Below are positions 46,101-54,800 of a DNA stretch of 64,000 bases, piece by piece. The notes beneath the pieces were generated by a model. The model saw only the letters and a program-made list of their open reading frames with translations, searched no databases and was not told the origin of the DNA. A program made the position numbers and the translations under genes. This DNA comes from Gari tellinella (Eukaryota > Mollusca > Bivalvia > Cardiida > Psammobiidae). The stretch covers positions 41,914,623 through 41,978,622 of the forward strand of contig OV277861.1 of NCBI GenBank assembly GCA_922989275.2. The letters are read 5' to 3'. How positions within the stretch are numbered: the stretch's first letter is position 1; every line of letters starts with the position of its first letter.

Positions 46101-49100
46101 GTTCCCCTAACACATATGAAATAACCCCCGTTTTTAATAATCTATATAACTAGGTTTTGAAAAAGAACTAATCTAAGCCACAATACAAGACTTAGTTTTA
46201 GTCATTTTGAGTTTTTTTGACAGACGTCTGATGGGATGATCAGCATCTTCATGTAAGCGCCTGCATGTTTACATCCACACATCAGGTAATGTTCGGGTCC
46301 GTCATGTTTTTCGGTATATAAAGGATAGCGGCTAAACTTGATGTTGAGGTACGTGAAAAAGATCATGGTGATTATCGATTGGCCACCCCTTTCTATACTG
46401 GAAACCAGTTTATACACATGTATATTTAATAAAAATAAAATAAAATACACAGTCGAACTTCGATATCTGGAACTCAATTAAGTCGACCATACCCATATTT
46501 CAAAGTTAAAACGTGACTAAACCACGTTTTAACTTTGAAATATGGGTATATAATATTCAACGTTTACCGAGCATGAAATTATGCAATTCATGTGTTGAAA
46601 TAATGAATAGTTTGAGATTAGCATGTTCGAGATATCGAAGTTTGACTGTATAAGAATTAAGACCCTGATATAGTGGAGAAGACAATATTCTTTCCCAATA
46701 AAATAAACTATTATTTCCACTGCAATGTATTGAAATGTATTTGCATTTTGTTTTGAGTTTAACCCATTACCCTATAAATACACATTTTGACGCCTCTAAA
46801 TTATTCCTCCATCGATGATAATAGTTCCAGTTCTGTTCTGTATCATTAGAAATATTGTATATATCTAGGGAAAGGGCCAATGATAATGTTGTAATAACTT
46901 GTAGCCCAATCCCTTTGTACATGTTATTATGCAAATAAATATGTTTTAAACTAAATATTTTCTATATTCTAGAAGATGCTAACTTAAAGCAGGCTGAAAG
47001 TAAAGCAGAATGTGCCTAAAGGCACATTCTGCTTTACTGTCAACCTGTTTTAAGGGGAAACCTATCTTCAAAGCTAGAAATAAGCTATGGGGTATTGGGT
47101 TAAATGAGAAAGCATCTTCTCCACTGTATGAGGGCTCCTAATTAAGAGCCCTTTCATCCTAAAGCCGCTATATTTGCATTATTTATAATCCTACATCACC
47201 CCATAGTCTGTTTATAGCCTTAAGACTCGTTCTACTAAAAAACTTTCAGCCAGCTTTAACACATTCAATCCTACCAATGAGTATAAACGTCATTAACAAA
47301 CAGTGTACCTGTGAAGAGTACACTTGTCCTATGCAAACAGTGTAGACTCTGATCAGGGTCTATACTGATTGTCATTTTGAAATATATTTTAAAATCAACC
47401 CTAAATAGTCAAAAATGGATTAGACTTATTTAGAAATTGGAATTGTCCATTAAAAGTTTCAGGATCTACCATTTGTGAGGTTAACCCTTAGCCTGCCACT
47501 CACGACTATAGCTCCATATGCAAACAGCTTCGATCCGGATGAGTCGCCGAGTAACTCGGCGTCTCATCCGGATCCAAGCTGTTTGACACTCGGACAACAT
47601 TTTCAGCAATTTTGAGCAACTTTGAAGCACTTTGAAACTTGAAGCAGACGAGAAATATAGCAGACGACAATTTATTTGGGGGGCTAAGGGTTAAAAGTAT
47701 TTTCCTTATGGTGAACATGAATTACTGTATAATTTGAAACTTTTTTCTGCAGTGGAATAAATAAATTTGGGGTGTAAAAAGGCTTATTCATGAGGTAATG
47801 GGTTAAGTAGTAAACTATCTTTCAATGTTACTTTAATAAGTCAGTGGTAATTTAACTCATTCATCCCATAAACTTCAAATGGAAAATTTCATATGAAATC
47901 AAGTCAATTACATTGTACTTTCAACCTGCTTTAAGTGGTCACCTATTTTCAAAACTAGAAACAGGCTATTGGGTAATGGGTTAAGTGTGTTCTTTACAAA
48001 GTATTGCAAAGTGACAAACAGTGCAGATACTGAGCAGAGGGCTCCTTAATGCGAGCCCTCCAATTAGGGTCTAAACTGTTTGCACTGGATAATTGAAATC
48101 TTCACAGGTACATGTACACTGTTTGTAAAGAACAAGTATAGTAGACTCATCATTAGGGTTGAATGGGATCATCAGGGCTCCAGATAAGGGGAGTATTTCA
48201 AAAACTAAAATCTTATTTTTGCATTAAACCTTATGGTGTCACTACTCATTAGAATCGTCTCTTTGAGACGATTCTAATGAATAGTAACACCATAGAATTT
48301 GGTGCTGAAATGAGTGAGAAAATGCTAGATTTGTTCAGTTTACTCTCTCTTTTCTGGGGCCCTGGGATCATGCAAGAGTGACAGTAAACCAATAACTATG
48401 TAAACACTAAACAGACATTATTCACATCAAGCAGTATCTTAATTATGTATGAACAGGACAGTACAGTGGAGAAAATGTTATTCTTTCCCAATATACATGT
48501 ACAAGTTTATGCTAAAACTATTATTTCTGTTGCAAACAATTTGGAGCCAGATCAGACACTGGGTAACCCGAAGTCTGATCAGGCTCTAAACTGTTTGCAA
48601 CTCAAATTCAAATAATGTGTAAACATTTTCAAAAAGCTGCGCCATTTTATTGCATTGTGTTTGCGTTTCTTTTGCATCGTCTTGAATGATCTCCACTGTA
48701 GTGACTGTACCATCATCATGTTAGTGTTATGCTGCAACTTCATTAGAAATAGGTGTTACAGGTTTTCCAATAAACCTCAGTTACCTGTTTGTTCTGCAAA
48801 TTATACTCTGAACTATATTTTCCATTTCAAACAGTTTCGATCCAGATCAGATGTTGGGTAACTGCTTGCCATTCAGATTAAAATGAATTGTCAGAATAGT
48901 CAAAACTTTACAGGATATCATTTTTACATTTTATTGCAATTTGTTTGAGCTTAAACAGGAAAGAATAACATATTCTCCACTATATGATAAATTTTCAGTA
49001 TTATGATTCAATTAATAACGATATTGACCAAGAGTAACAATGGATAAAGTACATGTATACAGCTAGCTACATTACAGACATAAAGATCAATTTTAGATGC

Positions 49101-51626
49101 AAAACTATAAGTGTGCCCAACTGCTACAATATGATATACAGTCGAACTTCGATATCTCAAACTCGCTTAACTCAAACTAACCGATATTTCGACACATAAA
49201 TAACATAATTTCAAGTTCGGTCAGTAGAACATACCCGTATTTCAAAGTTAAAACGTGGCATAGAAGACATAACCGAGTTCGAGATATCGAAGTTCGACTG
49301 TATGGCATATGCCCATTAACCCATTACTCCATTGCCGTTTTCTATTTTGAAGATAATTTTTAAGTGATCATTTAAAGTAGGTTTAAAGTTAAGCAGAAAG
49401 TAAAACAGAAATGTCCTATTGTAGTTTTCTCTTTTACTTTCATCCTGTTTTAGTTACTTTAAGCCTGCTTTAAACTACCATCTGCTAGGAGCCTAGGATA
49501 TAAATTAAAAGGGACTTCAAAGTAAAACAGAAATGTCCTATTGTAGTTTTCTCCTTTACTTTCATCCTGTTTTTAGCTGTCACCTGTATTCAGCATTATC
49601 AATAAATGTAGTAAGCACCATACTTATAGAGAAGGTGTGATGGGAATTGTGACAGCCAGCTAATTACACGTGTAGGAATACCTCAGATGCTCTTTAACCC
49701 TTTACCCCATAAATACGCCTTTAATTCATTCCTCCATTGAAGAGAATAATTCCAATTTAAACAGTCATGAATGTGTATAGCAAGAAATATTTTCCTTATT
49801 CTAGCAAATTGTAGCTTAAAGCAGGCTGAAAGTAAAGCAGAATGCACCTCAAGGCGCATTCTGCTTTACTTTCAACCTGCTTTAAGTGGTCACCTATTTT
49901 CAAAAGTAGAAACAGGCTATGGGGTAATGGGTTAACCCTTTATTCCATAGCCTGTTCCTATAGTATTGAATAAGGGTGACCATTTAAAGGAGTTGAAAGT
50001 TAAGGTGCATTCTGCTATACTTTTAGTCTGCTAAAAGCTACCATCAGCTTGGATTTAGAAAATATTTCTTATGGTATATTCATGACTGGATAAATTTGAA
50101 CTGTTATCTTCAGTGGAGGAATAAGTTAAATGTGCTAAAAAGTGCATCTATATGGAGGAGTGGGTTAAACACTGTTTCAGGCACAAATTGGCAACTGGTT
50201 AGAATGGTTACCACAGACTTTCCACAAGCCAGACGGAAGGCTTCTCCACAGTGAAAGTCTGAAGAGCCCTGATACCAGTATAAAGGAGCTATGTGGTTGT
50301 CATGCACTTCTGTGCCAAGCTAGTCCAGTACAGAGACAGATGTCAAACTAACTGAAAATGCAGAAAAGAAACAGTAGTTTGGTTTGTTTGTTAACGTTCA
50401 TTTCTGCCATCTATAATTGGACAAGAAAAACAGAAACCATGTCAGAAAAAACCAGTATTGACCGTATTATGATACCTTAACGCACTCAGCCCTTAGCAAT
50501 AAGCATACTTGTCATTAACAAACAGTGTACCCTTTGTCATATTACAAATTTACAATCAACCCTAAATAGTTGAAAAAAGACTGATAATAATTACTTAATT
50601 GGAAATTGGAATTGTCCATGATAAGTTTCCGGAGTTATTTAGCTAAACCACGGAATTATACAAAACGGAATAGCAACTAAGCGAAATTGAATAGGCGAGT
50701 ACCTGAGCTCTCGCGGCGGTTGAATTTTGCGAGATTATGTGTCACGTGACAACATCTTCACTTTTTTGCCTCGTTGTCCGCGATTTCTGGCGTGAAATTT
50801 ACCTACTCGAGTGTTTTTATTGACATTTTATAGGATTTAAACGACTATGTGGACATTCCTATCAATTCACGGGAATAAAAACCCGTGAACAATGCTTTGA
50901 AAACACACATTTATCATATTGACTACCGATAGACAGTCTCTTATCAAGTCTCGCGAGTCTCGTATCCGCCGCATGAGATTTACGATATAGCGCGAGGTTT
51001 CGATTCCGTCAGTGTATAATTCTGTGGCTAAACCATAGTCCAAATAGTTAGGACGTCGTCACACATGATAAATCTAGTTGGTTTTGCTGAAAATGAAAAA
51101 TGTATAAAAACATCGATGAAGAATTTGGAAACACAGGGCGACTTTCTAGCAGGTCACTTCTTTACAACCCTGCTGAACCCAATTATGAACCGGTATGGGA
51201 AATTTAAAGTAATTAAACATTGTACAAATTGTTAAACAATCATTCTAATGAGTTGTCACAGCACATGTTTTCATAAAAAAGAAATAAATTGCATTGTAAA
51301 ACGCCTTAGGTATTTAAAAGCCCTGTTAATATGCCACACCCACTTTTTCAGTACAACATTGAGAGACGATTTACAACTCATCAATGAAAGTAAAACTTGT
51401 TAAACAATTAGTATGCATTCAATGTGAGTATACTCAACGAGAAACAACTTACATTACAGTCTGTATCATTGACTTCGTCGTGTCTGTAAAGGAATGCTGA
51501 TATGAAACAGTAGGCTAATGATATCGACGGCAGAGAAATTGTCACAATAGCATATCTGGTTAACGAAATACACATGTGTATGTTTGAAACTGTGGTTTCC
51601 TCTTTCCCCATCGTTTTGTCTGTCAA
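33873..51626 (-). CDS. PGAP2: PGAP2-type GPI-anchor remodelling protein, complete, five exons
   Basis: Coding exons on the minus strand: 51626-51453, 45185-44927, 39722-39616, 36784-36676, 34102-33873. All introns are GT-AG and every phase joins, giving 879 nt = 292 residues plus stop. The protein has about six hydrophobic segments (near residues 24-47, 80-103, 115-139, 149-171, 187-209, 221-243) and a hydrophilic basic tail (244-292). Family signatures include YVWRICIGLQSTPRFFV (about 78-94), LHEKIFVVFM and EYLIAYANIAYHATAWFEF. In mammals PGAP2 is a Golgi membrane protein needed when GPI anchors are re-acylated with saturated fatty acid. The C-terminal tail looks longer than the vertebrate one as I recall it. 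A close PGAP2-like paralogue of the FRAG1/DRAM/Sfk1 family cannot be excluded. Introns are packed with MITEs. Confidence 0.88.
34239..34794 (-). mobile_element. MITE-A split at its hairpin apex by MITE-B (PGAP2 intron 4)
   Basis: Outer copy TTAA-flanked (34235-34238, 34795-34798). The left arm ends AAAATGTGCC, the B element follows at TTAA 34384-34387, and the right arm resumes GGCACATTCTGC after TTAA 34631-34634. Confidence 0.85.
34388..34630 (+). mobile_element. MITE-B in hairpin apex
   Basis: Complete, nearly identical to 32236-32478 and 37449-37690, hairpin near 34492-34562. Confidence 0.88.
34799..35041 (+). mobile_element. MITE-A
   Basis: Shares TTAA 34795-34798 with the preceding copy. 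CCCTTTCCCCCGTAG start, palindrome near 34925-34995. Confidence 0.85.
35310..35498 (-). mobile_element. old MITE-B remnant
   Basis: CATTCAACCCTAGTCACG, ACCTATGGAGAGTACATTTG, CAAACAGTGGAGACC and AAAAGTTTCACGGGTGAATG in order. Confidence 0.55.
35772..36129. mobile_element. MITE-A half followed by a second copy at the hairpin foot
   Basis: A left-truncated copy with perfect palindrome (35801-35873) runs into CCTGCTTTAACCCATCACCCC, so a second A element begins at the TTAA at the stem base. The second copy has a (TTG)n-like insert near 35933 and ends AGGGTAATGGATTAA. Confidence 0.7.
36207..36425 (+). mobile_element. old MITE-B
   Basis: CTCATTGACCTCTGAAAT, GTTGATTTAAAAAATATATT, short hairpin GCTGATCAGGGTCTGCACTG, CTAGGGTTTGATA end. 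Confidence 0.6.
36676..36784 (-). CDS. PGAP2: PGAP2 exon 4
   Basis: Acceptor TTTTTTTTCCAG before 36784, donor GTAGGT after 36676. Encodes EKKSYFWKKVMLLIIAVSTV and onward (residues 181-216), the fifth membrane segment. The KSYxWK motif aligns with vertebrate PGAP2. Confidence 0.88.
36837..37260 (+). mobile_element. old MITE-B containing a younger MITE-B
   Basis: Old copy begins CTTATTCACCCCTGGAACCTT and resumes AAATGGACAGTTCC at 37104. The younger one (36860-37100, GAACCCTAGTCCCGC ... GGAGGAAAGAG) sits in the TTAA of the ACTTTAAATGG motif. Confidence 0.75.
37272..37415. mobile_element. palindromic element L
   Basis: Inverted arms TGTCACTCCTCGATCTTTGA with GACAAGCTGATCTC and complement; centre ATTGAAATGTTATTAAGCC. 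A relative lies at 62576-62716. Confidence 0.75.
37449..37690 (+). mobile_element. MITE-B
   Basis: TTAA-flanked (37445-37448, 37691-37694), CTCTTTCCTCCCTGAAAC start, apex GGCTCCTTTCGGAGCC, GTTCAAAGGG end. Confidence 0.88.
37986..38174 (-). mobile_element. MITE-D
   Basis: AGCCCCAGATAAGAGCG start, palindrome GAATCGTCTCGAAGAGACGATTC region near 38070-38100, TATCTGGAGCCTTG end. Confidence 0.8.
38464..38701 (+). mobile_element. MITE-E
   Basis: CAGGGCTGCCATAAGTTGAC start and GAGAAATGGCAACCCTG end, perfect shared palindrome near 38560-38633. Upstream 38241-38340 is a diverged hairpin (GTTTGGATCCAGACCAGACG). Confidence 0.85.
39055..39134. repeat. hairpin with GCGC core
   Basis: TCTAATTAAACACGCCCACA pairs with TGTGCGCGTTTAATTGAGAT around GTGCGCATGCGCGCAC. 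Purpose unknown. Confidence 0.55.
39140..39560. mobile_element. MITE-B fragment followed by MITE-A fragments
   Basis: B hairpin AAACAGCGTAGACCCTGATC (39197-39260), then A-type TTACTTTCATTCTGCATTG, and a second A hairpin near 39447-39515. Confidence 0.6.
39616..39722 (-). CDS. PGAP2: PGAP2 exon 3
   Basis: Acceptor TATATTTCAG before 39722, donor GTAAAA after 39616. Encodes (P)LHEKIFVVFMVTSIANMV and onward to GTMTEV (residues 145-180), the fourth membrane segment. Confidence 0.88.
39790..39976 (-). mobile_element. MITE-D
   Basis: CAGAGCTCCAGATAAAGG start, TTATCTAGAGCCCTG end; palindrome slightly damaged (TCAATACGATTC). Confidence 0.8.
40029..41222 (+). mobile_element. MITE-A split at its hairpin apex by element S
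   Basis: Outer copy TTAA-flanked (40025-40028, 41223-41226). Left arm ends GCAGAATATACC at 40190; right arm resumes AGCGCATTCTGC at 41144. The inserted element is bounded by TTAA (40191-40194, 41140-41143). Confidence 0.82.
40195..41139. mobile_element. element S, 945-bp TTAA fold-back
   Basis: Ends GGGTGTCAATGTCATGA and complement of GGGTGTATCAATGTCATGA. Inner parts (CAAAGTACATG, AATAGCTCTTC, CTATGGTGGTATG) also recur in inverted order, so most of the element is an imperfect palindrome. No reading frame of note. Confidence 0.75.
41227..41446 (+). mobile_element. MITE-B, diverged
   Basis: ACTGCATCCTCCCTGGAACC start, AACAGTGCAAACCCTGATC half hairpin, GACTAGGGTTCAAATGG end. Confidence 0.65.
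41448..41688 (+). mobile_element. MITE-A
   Basis: CCCATTCTTACATAAATATG start, hairpin near 41577-41643, GGGGTGAAGGG end before TTAA 41689-41692. Confidence 0.75.
41693..41854 (-). mobile_element. MITE-C, hairpin deleted to its stem base
   Basis: TTAA-flanked (41689-41692, 41855-41858). The hairpin is reduced to CAGCTTGGATCCGGATCCAA with the GAGACGCCGAG part missing, a symmetric loss typical of deletion at a palindrome centre. Confidence 0.8.
41914..42735 (+). mobile_element. MITE-K expanded by internal tandem repeats
   Basis: CTCTTTCAACACAAAGTAAA start after TTAA (41910-41913), hairpin AAACAGTATAGACCCAGATC (42026-42100), end ATGGTGTTGAAAGAG. The single-copy relative is 57038-57266 (229 bp). 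Confidence 0.8.
42081..42720. repeat. 113-bp tandem array, ~5.5 units
   Basis: GATCTGGGTCTACACTGTTT recurs at 42081, 42193, 42306, 42419, 42532 and 42645. Each unit is the right hairpin arm plus the adjoining MITE-K sequence (GTAATGGGCATAAGCC, GAAATAGGTCTATGGTG). Units differ at few positions. Confidence 0.92.
42937..43165 (+). mobile_element. MITE-A
   Basis: CTCTTTACTCCATAAATAAA start, palindrome near 43065-43134, truncated right end. Confidence 0.7.
43188..44886 (+). mobile_element. Helentron-like repeat with GGCAGGGGATA hairpin
   Basis: Starts AACAAGCACC...GATATCCCCTGCCGC and ends CCTCTGCCTTTCGGCAGGGG then ATAAAAAG. The body repeats AAGGGCAGATAACTCTTG about every 160-340 bp. A ~178-bp segment near 44464-44812 is an almost exact tandem pair. 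A CGGAC/CACG microsatellite precedes the 3' hairpin. Lies in PGAP2 intron 2 and ends about 40 bp from exon 2. Confidence 0.6.
44927..45185 (-). CDS. PGAP2: PGAP2 exon 2
   Basis: Acceptor TCTCCTTACAG before 45185, donor GTAAGT after 44927. Encodes residues 59-144 with YVWRICIGLQSTPRFFV and two hydrophobic segments (FFVGIMYFNYY, RFLMSLCFWLYTIECFCLLA). Confidence 0.9.
45215..45238. repeat. (TTA)n microsatellite
   Basis: About eight TTA units, followed by TTATATAGCGCTC and AAAGCGCTTCACAT, a pairing seen in some invertebrate repeats. Confidence 0.8.
45629..45818 (+). mobile_element. MITE-D
   Basis: CAGGGCTCCAGATAAGTAG start, TTATCTGGAGCCCTG end, ATTTC on both sides. Palindrome near 45690-45745. 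Confidence 0.85.
45952..46124. mobile_element. palindromic element P, second copy
   Basis: GTATTTCATGTGTGTTAGGG and GGAACAGTCAAAACTATTG pair with the complement ending at 46124; centre GAGGCCGAAAGCCTG. Matches 32551-32716 in the GGAACAGTC and CAGGGAAGAC parts. Confidence 0.7.
46450..46648 (+). mobile_element. MITE-G
   Basis: TA-flanked, ends CAGTCGAACTTCGATATC and complement. Inner palindrome CATATTTCAAAGTTAAAACG. Looks like a Tc1/mariner-pogo-type MITE. Confidence 0.8.
46677..47128 (+). mobile_element. MITE-F remnant split by MITE-A
   Basis: GTGGAGAAGACAATATTC starts the F part; it resumes AATGAGAAAGCATCTTCTCC after the A element at 46763-47099. The F hairpin is missing. Confidence 0.65.
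46763..47099 (+). mobile_element. MITE-A with an internal insert
   Basis: TTAA-flanked (46759-46762, 47100-47103). A ~85-bp unrelated stretch (AGGGAAAGGGCCAATGATAA...) lies before the palindrome, which is near 46983-47053. Confidence 0.75.
47260..47480 (-). mobile_element. old MITE-B
   Basis: CACATTCAATCCTACC start, half hairpin GCAAACAGTGTAGACTCTGA, TCAACCCTAAATAGTC, ending in the TTAA used by the adjacent MITE-C. Confidence 0.65.
47485..47690 (+). mobile_element. MITE-C
   Basis: TTAA-flanked (47481-47484, 47691-47694), complete hairpin with one arm mutated (TTCGATCCGGATGAGTCG). Followed by a MITE-A right-half fragment to 47805. Confidence 0.85.
47856..48166 (+). mobile_element. old MITE-B with a MITE-A fragment inside
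   Basis: CTCATTCATCCCATAAAC start; MITE-A right-end sequence at 47920-47985 (TTTCAACCTGC ... GGTAATGGGTTAA); B hairpin near 48014-48085; CATTAGGGTTGAATG end. Confidence 0.65.
48173..48364 (+). mobile_element. MITE-D
   Basis: Flanked by GGATCAT (48166-48172, 48365-48371). CAGGGCTCCAGATAAG start; right end TTTTCTGGGGCCCTG. Confidence 0.88.
48474..48698 (+). mobile_element. MITE-F
   Basis: TA-flanked (48472-48473, 48699-48700), CAGTGGAGAAAATG start, GATCTCCACTG end, hairpin near 48533-48600. A second, left-truncated F remnant follows at about 48810-48992. Confidence 0.8.
49139..49300 (+). mobile_element. MITE-G
   Basis: TA-flanked, ends CAGTCGAACTTCGATATC and complement GATATCGAAGTTCGACTG; 162 bp. 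Confidence 0.88.
49320..49595 (-). mobile_element. degenerate MITE-A with duplicated hairpin
   Basis: CCCATTACTCCATTGCCG start; the hairpin arm AAAGTAAAACAGAAATGTCC occurs twice (49398 and 49518). Confidence 0.55.
49698..49931 (+). mobile_element. MITE-A
   Basis: TTAA-flanked (49694-49697, 49932-49935), palindrome near 49813-49885. Confidence 0.85.
49936..50164 (-). mobile_element. MITE-A, hairpin partly lost
   Basis: Shares TTAA 49932-49935 with the preceding copy; CCCTTTATTCCATAGCCTG start, TATGGAGGAGTGGG end. Confidence 0.75.
50170..50300 (-). repeat. degraded SINE, same family as 9321-9597
   Basis: CACTGTTTCAGGCACAAATT, GGCAACTGGTTAGA and AGACGGAAGGCTTC match the body of the SINE at 9321-9597 in the same orientation. 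The tRNA head is absent. Confidence 0.65.
50479..50641 (-). mobile_element. old MITE-B remnant
   Basis: CACTCAGCCCTTAGCAATAA, TTAACAAACAGTGTACC, CAACCCTAAATAGTTG and GGAATTGTCCATGATAAG; ends next to MITE-J. Confidence 0.5.
50649..51026 (-). mobile_element. MITE-J
   Basis: Ends CACGGAATTATACAAAACGG and complement, flanked by GCTAAAC (50642-50648, 51027-51033). Shares most of its length with 9624-9996 in inverse orientation. Confidence 0.85.
51453..51626 (-). CDS. PGAP2: PGAP2 exon 1 with start codon
   Basis: ATG at 51626-51624, donor GTAAGT after 51453 (DTDCN then intron). Encodes 58 residues with the first hydrophobic segment (RYAIVTISLPSISLAYCFIS). The first ATG of the frame was chosen; a second in-frame Met is five codons on. 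Confidence 0.85.
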
Positions 51627-51847
51627 CTTTCACGTATAAAGTACAAAACGACAACAATCCGACGGTGATCACAAATTTTGTGTCAACTTTTAGTTTACTC
51701 TAGGATGTAAATTTATCCGAACGATGGTCACAGAAGATATCCGAAACTTAGAGATTTTCTCCGAGACTACTCTGCATTCTTGGTTGATTTCCGGTGGAGC
51801 GGATTTTTTTTCTTAAATCAAAATTTCTTCTCCACAAAGCCTTCAAG
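51627..51847. promoter_or_regulatory. candidate bidirectional promoter, PGAP2 / BBS7
   Basis: The 221 bp between the two start codons must hold both 5' leaders and core promoters unless non-coding first exons lie elsewhere. I saw no clear TATA box in a useful position and no canonical RFX X-box, which many ciliary genes carry. Confidence 0.5.
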
Positions 51848-51850
51848 ATG

Positions 51851-51886
51851 ATGGAATTAAATCTAACGCGGGTTGACTACACACAG
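51851..51886 (+). CDS. BBS7: BBS7 exon 1
   Basis: [12 protein letters not shown], donor GTTAAA. Two ATGs stand in tandem (51848, 51851); the second gives the length that aligns with the human start MDLILNRMDYLQ. Confidence 0.85.
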
Positions 51887-54800
51887 GTTAAAACAACTTA
51901 CTTGTATTGCTCATGTACAAAATTGGAATGCTCATTATATTCGTTTTAGAAGAGTTGTTACATACTGAAATAAAGTGGGTGGGGTGCAAACAAAATACCA
52001 TTTTAAATGTGATCTCACATGCCCTAGATTTTGTAAGATTTTGTTCTAGTATGAGCAGAATAATATTGCAGAAAGCTATCTGCTTATCACCATGCAGTCT
52101 TGGTTGACAACGACAGTTTAGGGCAGGTTTAGTCTCTAGGCTAGCTTCTGCTGTTTCTTATAATGCACATGGCCCACACTGGAGCATCATCATGCAAGTG
52201 TAACTTAACTTACGAGTCCGCAGGCAATGGGTTCTCCCTCGGAGAGTTTCGGCCCATATTGGCGACGATTCTTGACTTTGCATGTAGTGCTTTGTGCTGC
52301 GCAGCCGCTTCACTAACAAATTTATGTGGATGAAATTTCCAACACTCGTTCATGTTACTTTTAAAATGGTTCAGGTGAAGTGAAGAATATATCTTTATCC
52401 AACTTATCAATTTCCTTTAGGATTTTATAAACTTGCACCATATCGTTCCTCTCCCGTCGATATATCAACGTTGTAATATAACTATAGGTAAAACCTATAT
52501 ACGGCCGAAACATGTTTCTACAAACTACAAAGTAAAGGAAATAAAGCAGTTTAATTAAAAAAATAATAATCTCGAACTCCCTTCAGTCAAGTGTCTTCTG
52601 TACATGTAGCATCAAAAAAGGGGGTGCGAAAAGGCGCGGGTACGAAATGGCCTGTTGCAGCAAGAACAACACTGGTGGCCATTTTGGAATCGCCAGCCGG
52701 TCCACTCGATTCACTAATCCGGTGCGGCTTACCAATCACATGATAGGGATATGTCGGTCGGTATAATCCTGTGTACTAATTACTGTTCACCCAGTGTGCA
52801 CATGTAAATTATGTACAACTAAAATAAAATATTTACATAGAGGAGAGCCTGACGAGCCGCCGCTATGGAATTTCCGAGATTTCCAGATTCAATTGGAAAC
52901 TTATTGTTCCTCAAATAATTTGATCCACAGTATGAGAAATAAATATTTCAGAGTGAGCCAGTTGTAGTATAGAGCTAGCATTTAGAATGGTGTTGATAGT
53001 GAAACCAAGGCTGCCATTAAGAAAAAGCACACAAAATGGGTTAAATACTCTCACTGTAGAAATCACTTAACGTTTAAGGAATATAAAGAGGCAAGAAATA
53101 GGGTAAGTTATCATATCAGGAAATCTAAATATAAATACGAAAAAAACATTGCTGAAAATGTCAAAACAATTCTGGAAATATGTCCGATCGAAAACAAAAA
53201 CACCTTCAGGAGTTGATACTATTGAAATAGATGGAGAAAATGTAGAGGATAACACAAAAATAGCGGAGGCTTTTAACAATTATTTTGTATCAGTATTCAC
53301 ATTAGAAGATACACCAATTCCAAAAGCGCAGGTCAAAACAGAAATTCTGCTTTGTGATTTGGACTTGTCTGAGGATGCAGTTTATCTGTCATACAGCAAA
53401 TTAACCCAAATAAGGCTCAGGGACCTGATGGTATTCACCCAAAGGTATTATATGAGTGCAGGAATTCATTAGTCAAGCCATTATATATGTTGTTCAGTAA
53501 ATCTATCAGAGAGGGTAAACTCCCTAAAGAATGGAAACATGCAAACGTAAGCACGATATATAAGGCAGGTAAAAAACAAAAAGTAGAAAATTATAGGCCA
53601 ATAAGCGTCACCTCAATTTGTTGTAGGGTAATGGAAAAATTAGTCAGAAATCAATAGTGGAACATTTAGAATGTAATAATCTCTTATCAAGTTACCAACA
53701 TACTATTTGCTTTGTTTATCTTTAAATATATGTGTTTATCAAACTTTAACTTGCAGTCAAACTCTACTCCTAAATCTTTTTCTTGCGTAACTTGATTTAT
53801 TTTGACTATGCTATCGTTTGTGGATTTCATGAAATATTCACTTGCACTAGTCCTACCAATATGCATCGATTTTTCTTAGGCCAATAAGCGTCACCTCAAT
53901 TTGTTGTAGGGTAATGGAAAAATTAGTCAGAAATCAATAGTGGAACATTTAGAATGTAATAATCTCTTATCAAGTTACCAACATGGTTTTAGGTCTAAAC
54001 GTTCATGTATAACGCAACTATTAGAGTGCATAGAAGAGTGGGCTACTGCAATAGATGAGAGTAAGGAAATTGACATTATTTACTTAGACTTCAAATCAGC
54101 TTTCGATAAGGTTCCACATAAAAGACTCTTGGAAAAAATTCATTGTTTTGGAATAAGGGGCAAAATATATAAATGGTTAGAGAACTTCCTTGAGGATAGG
54201 TTTCAAAGAGTAGTCGTAGGGGGAGAGAAATCTGCATGGCAGAGAGTTACCAGTGGAGTTCCTCAAGGAAGTGTGTTAGGGCCAGTTTTGTTCCTGATTT
54301 ATATCAATGACCTGCCTGATATTATTGATATGACACTCAAGCTTTTTGCTGATGACACCAAGTTATATTCTATACATAATAATCCAGAAGATGAGGATAG
54401 GTTACAAAATAGTATTTTTGATGCTTGTTCCTGGTCAAAGAAATGGCAATTGACCTTTAACACTAAGAAAAATCGATGCATATTGGTAGGACTAGTGCAA
54501 GTGAATATTTCATGAAATCCACAAACGATAGCATAGTCAAAATAAATCAAGTTACGCAAGAAAAAGATTTAGGAGTAGAGTTTGACTGCAAGTTAAAGTT
54601 TGATAAACACATATATTTAAAGATAAACAAAGCAAATAGTATGTTGGGACTAATCGCTAAAACATTCACATGTGTAACAGGAGACATGTTCCTCCACCTA
54701 TACAAGGCACTAGTTAGACCGCATCTCGAATATGCTTCATCAATATGGTCGCCACACTATAAGAAATACAGGATAGCAATAGAAAACGTTCAGCGCTGTG

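Noticed and set aside
51627..51847. RFX X-box for the ciliary gene BBS7
   Set aside because: I looked for the GTNRCC-RGYAAC type motif between the two start codons and found no convincing match.
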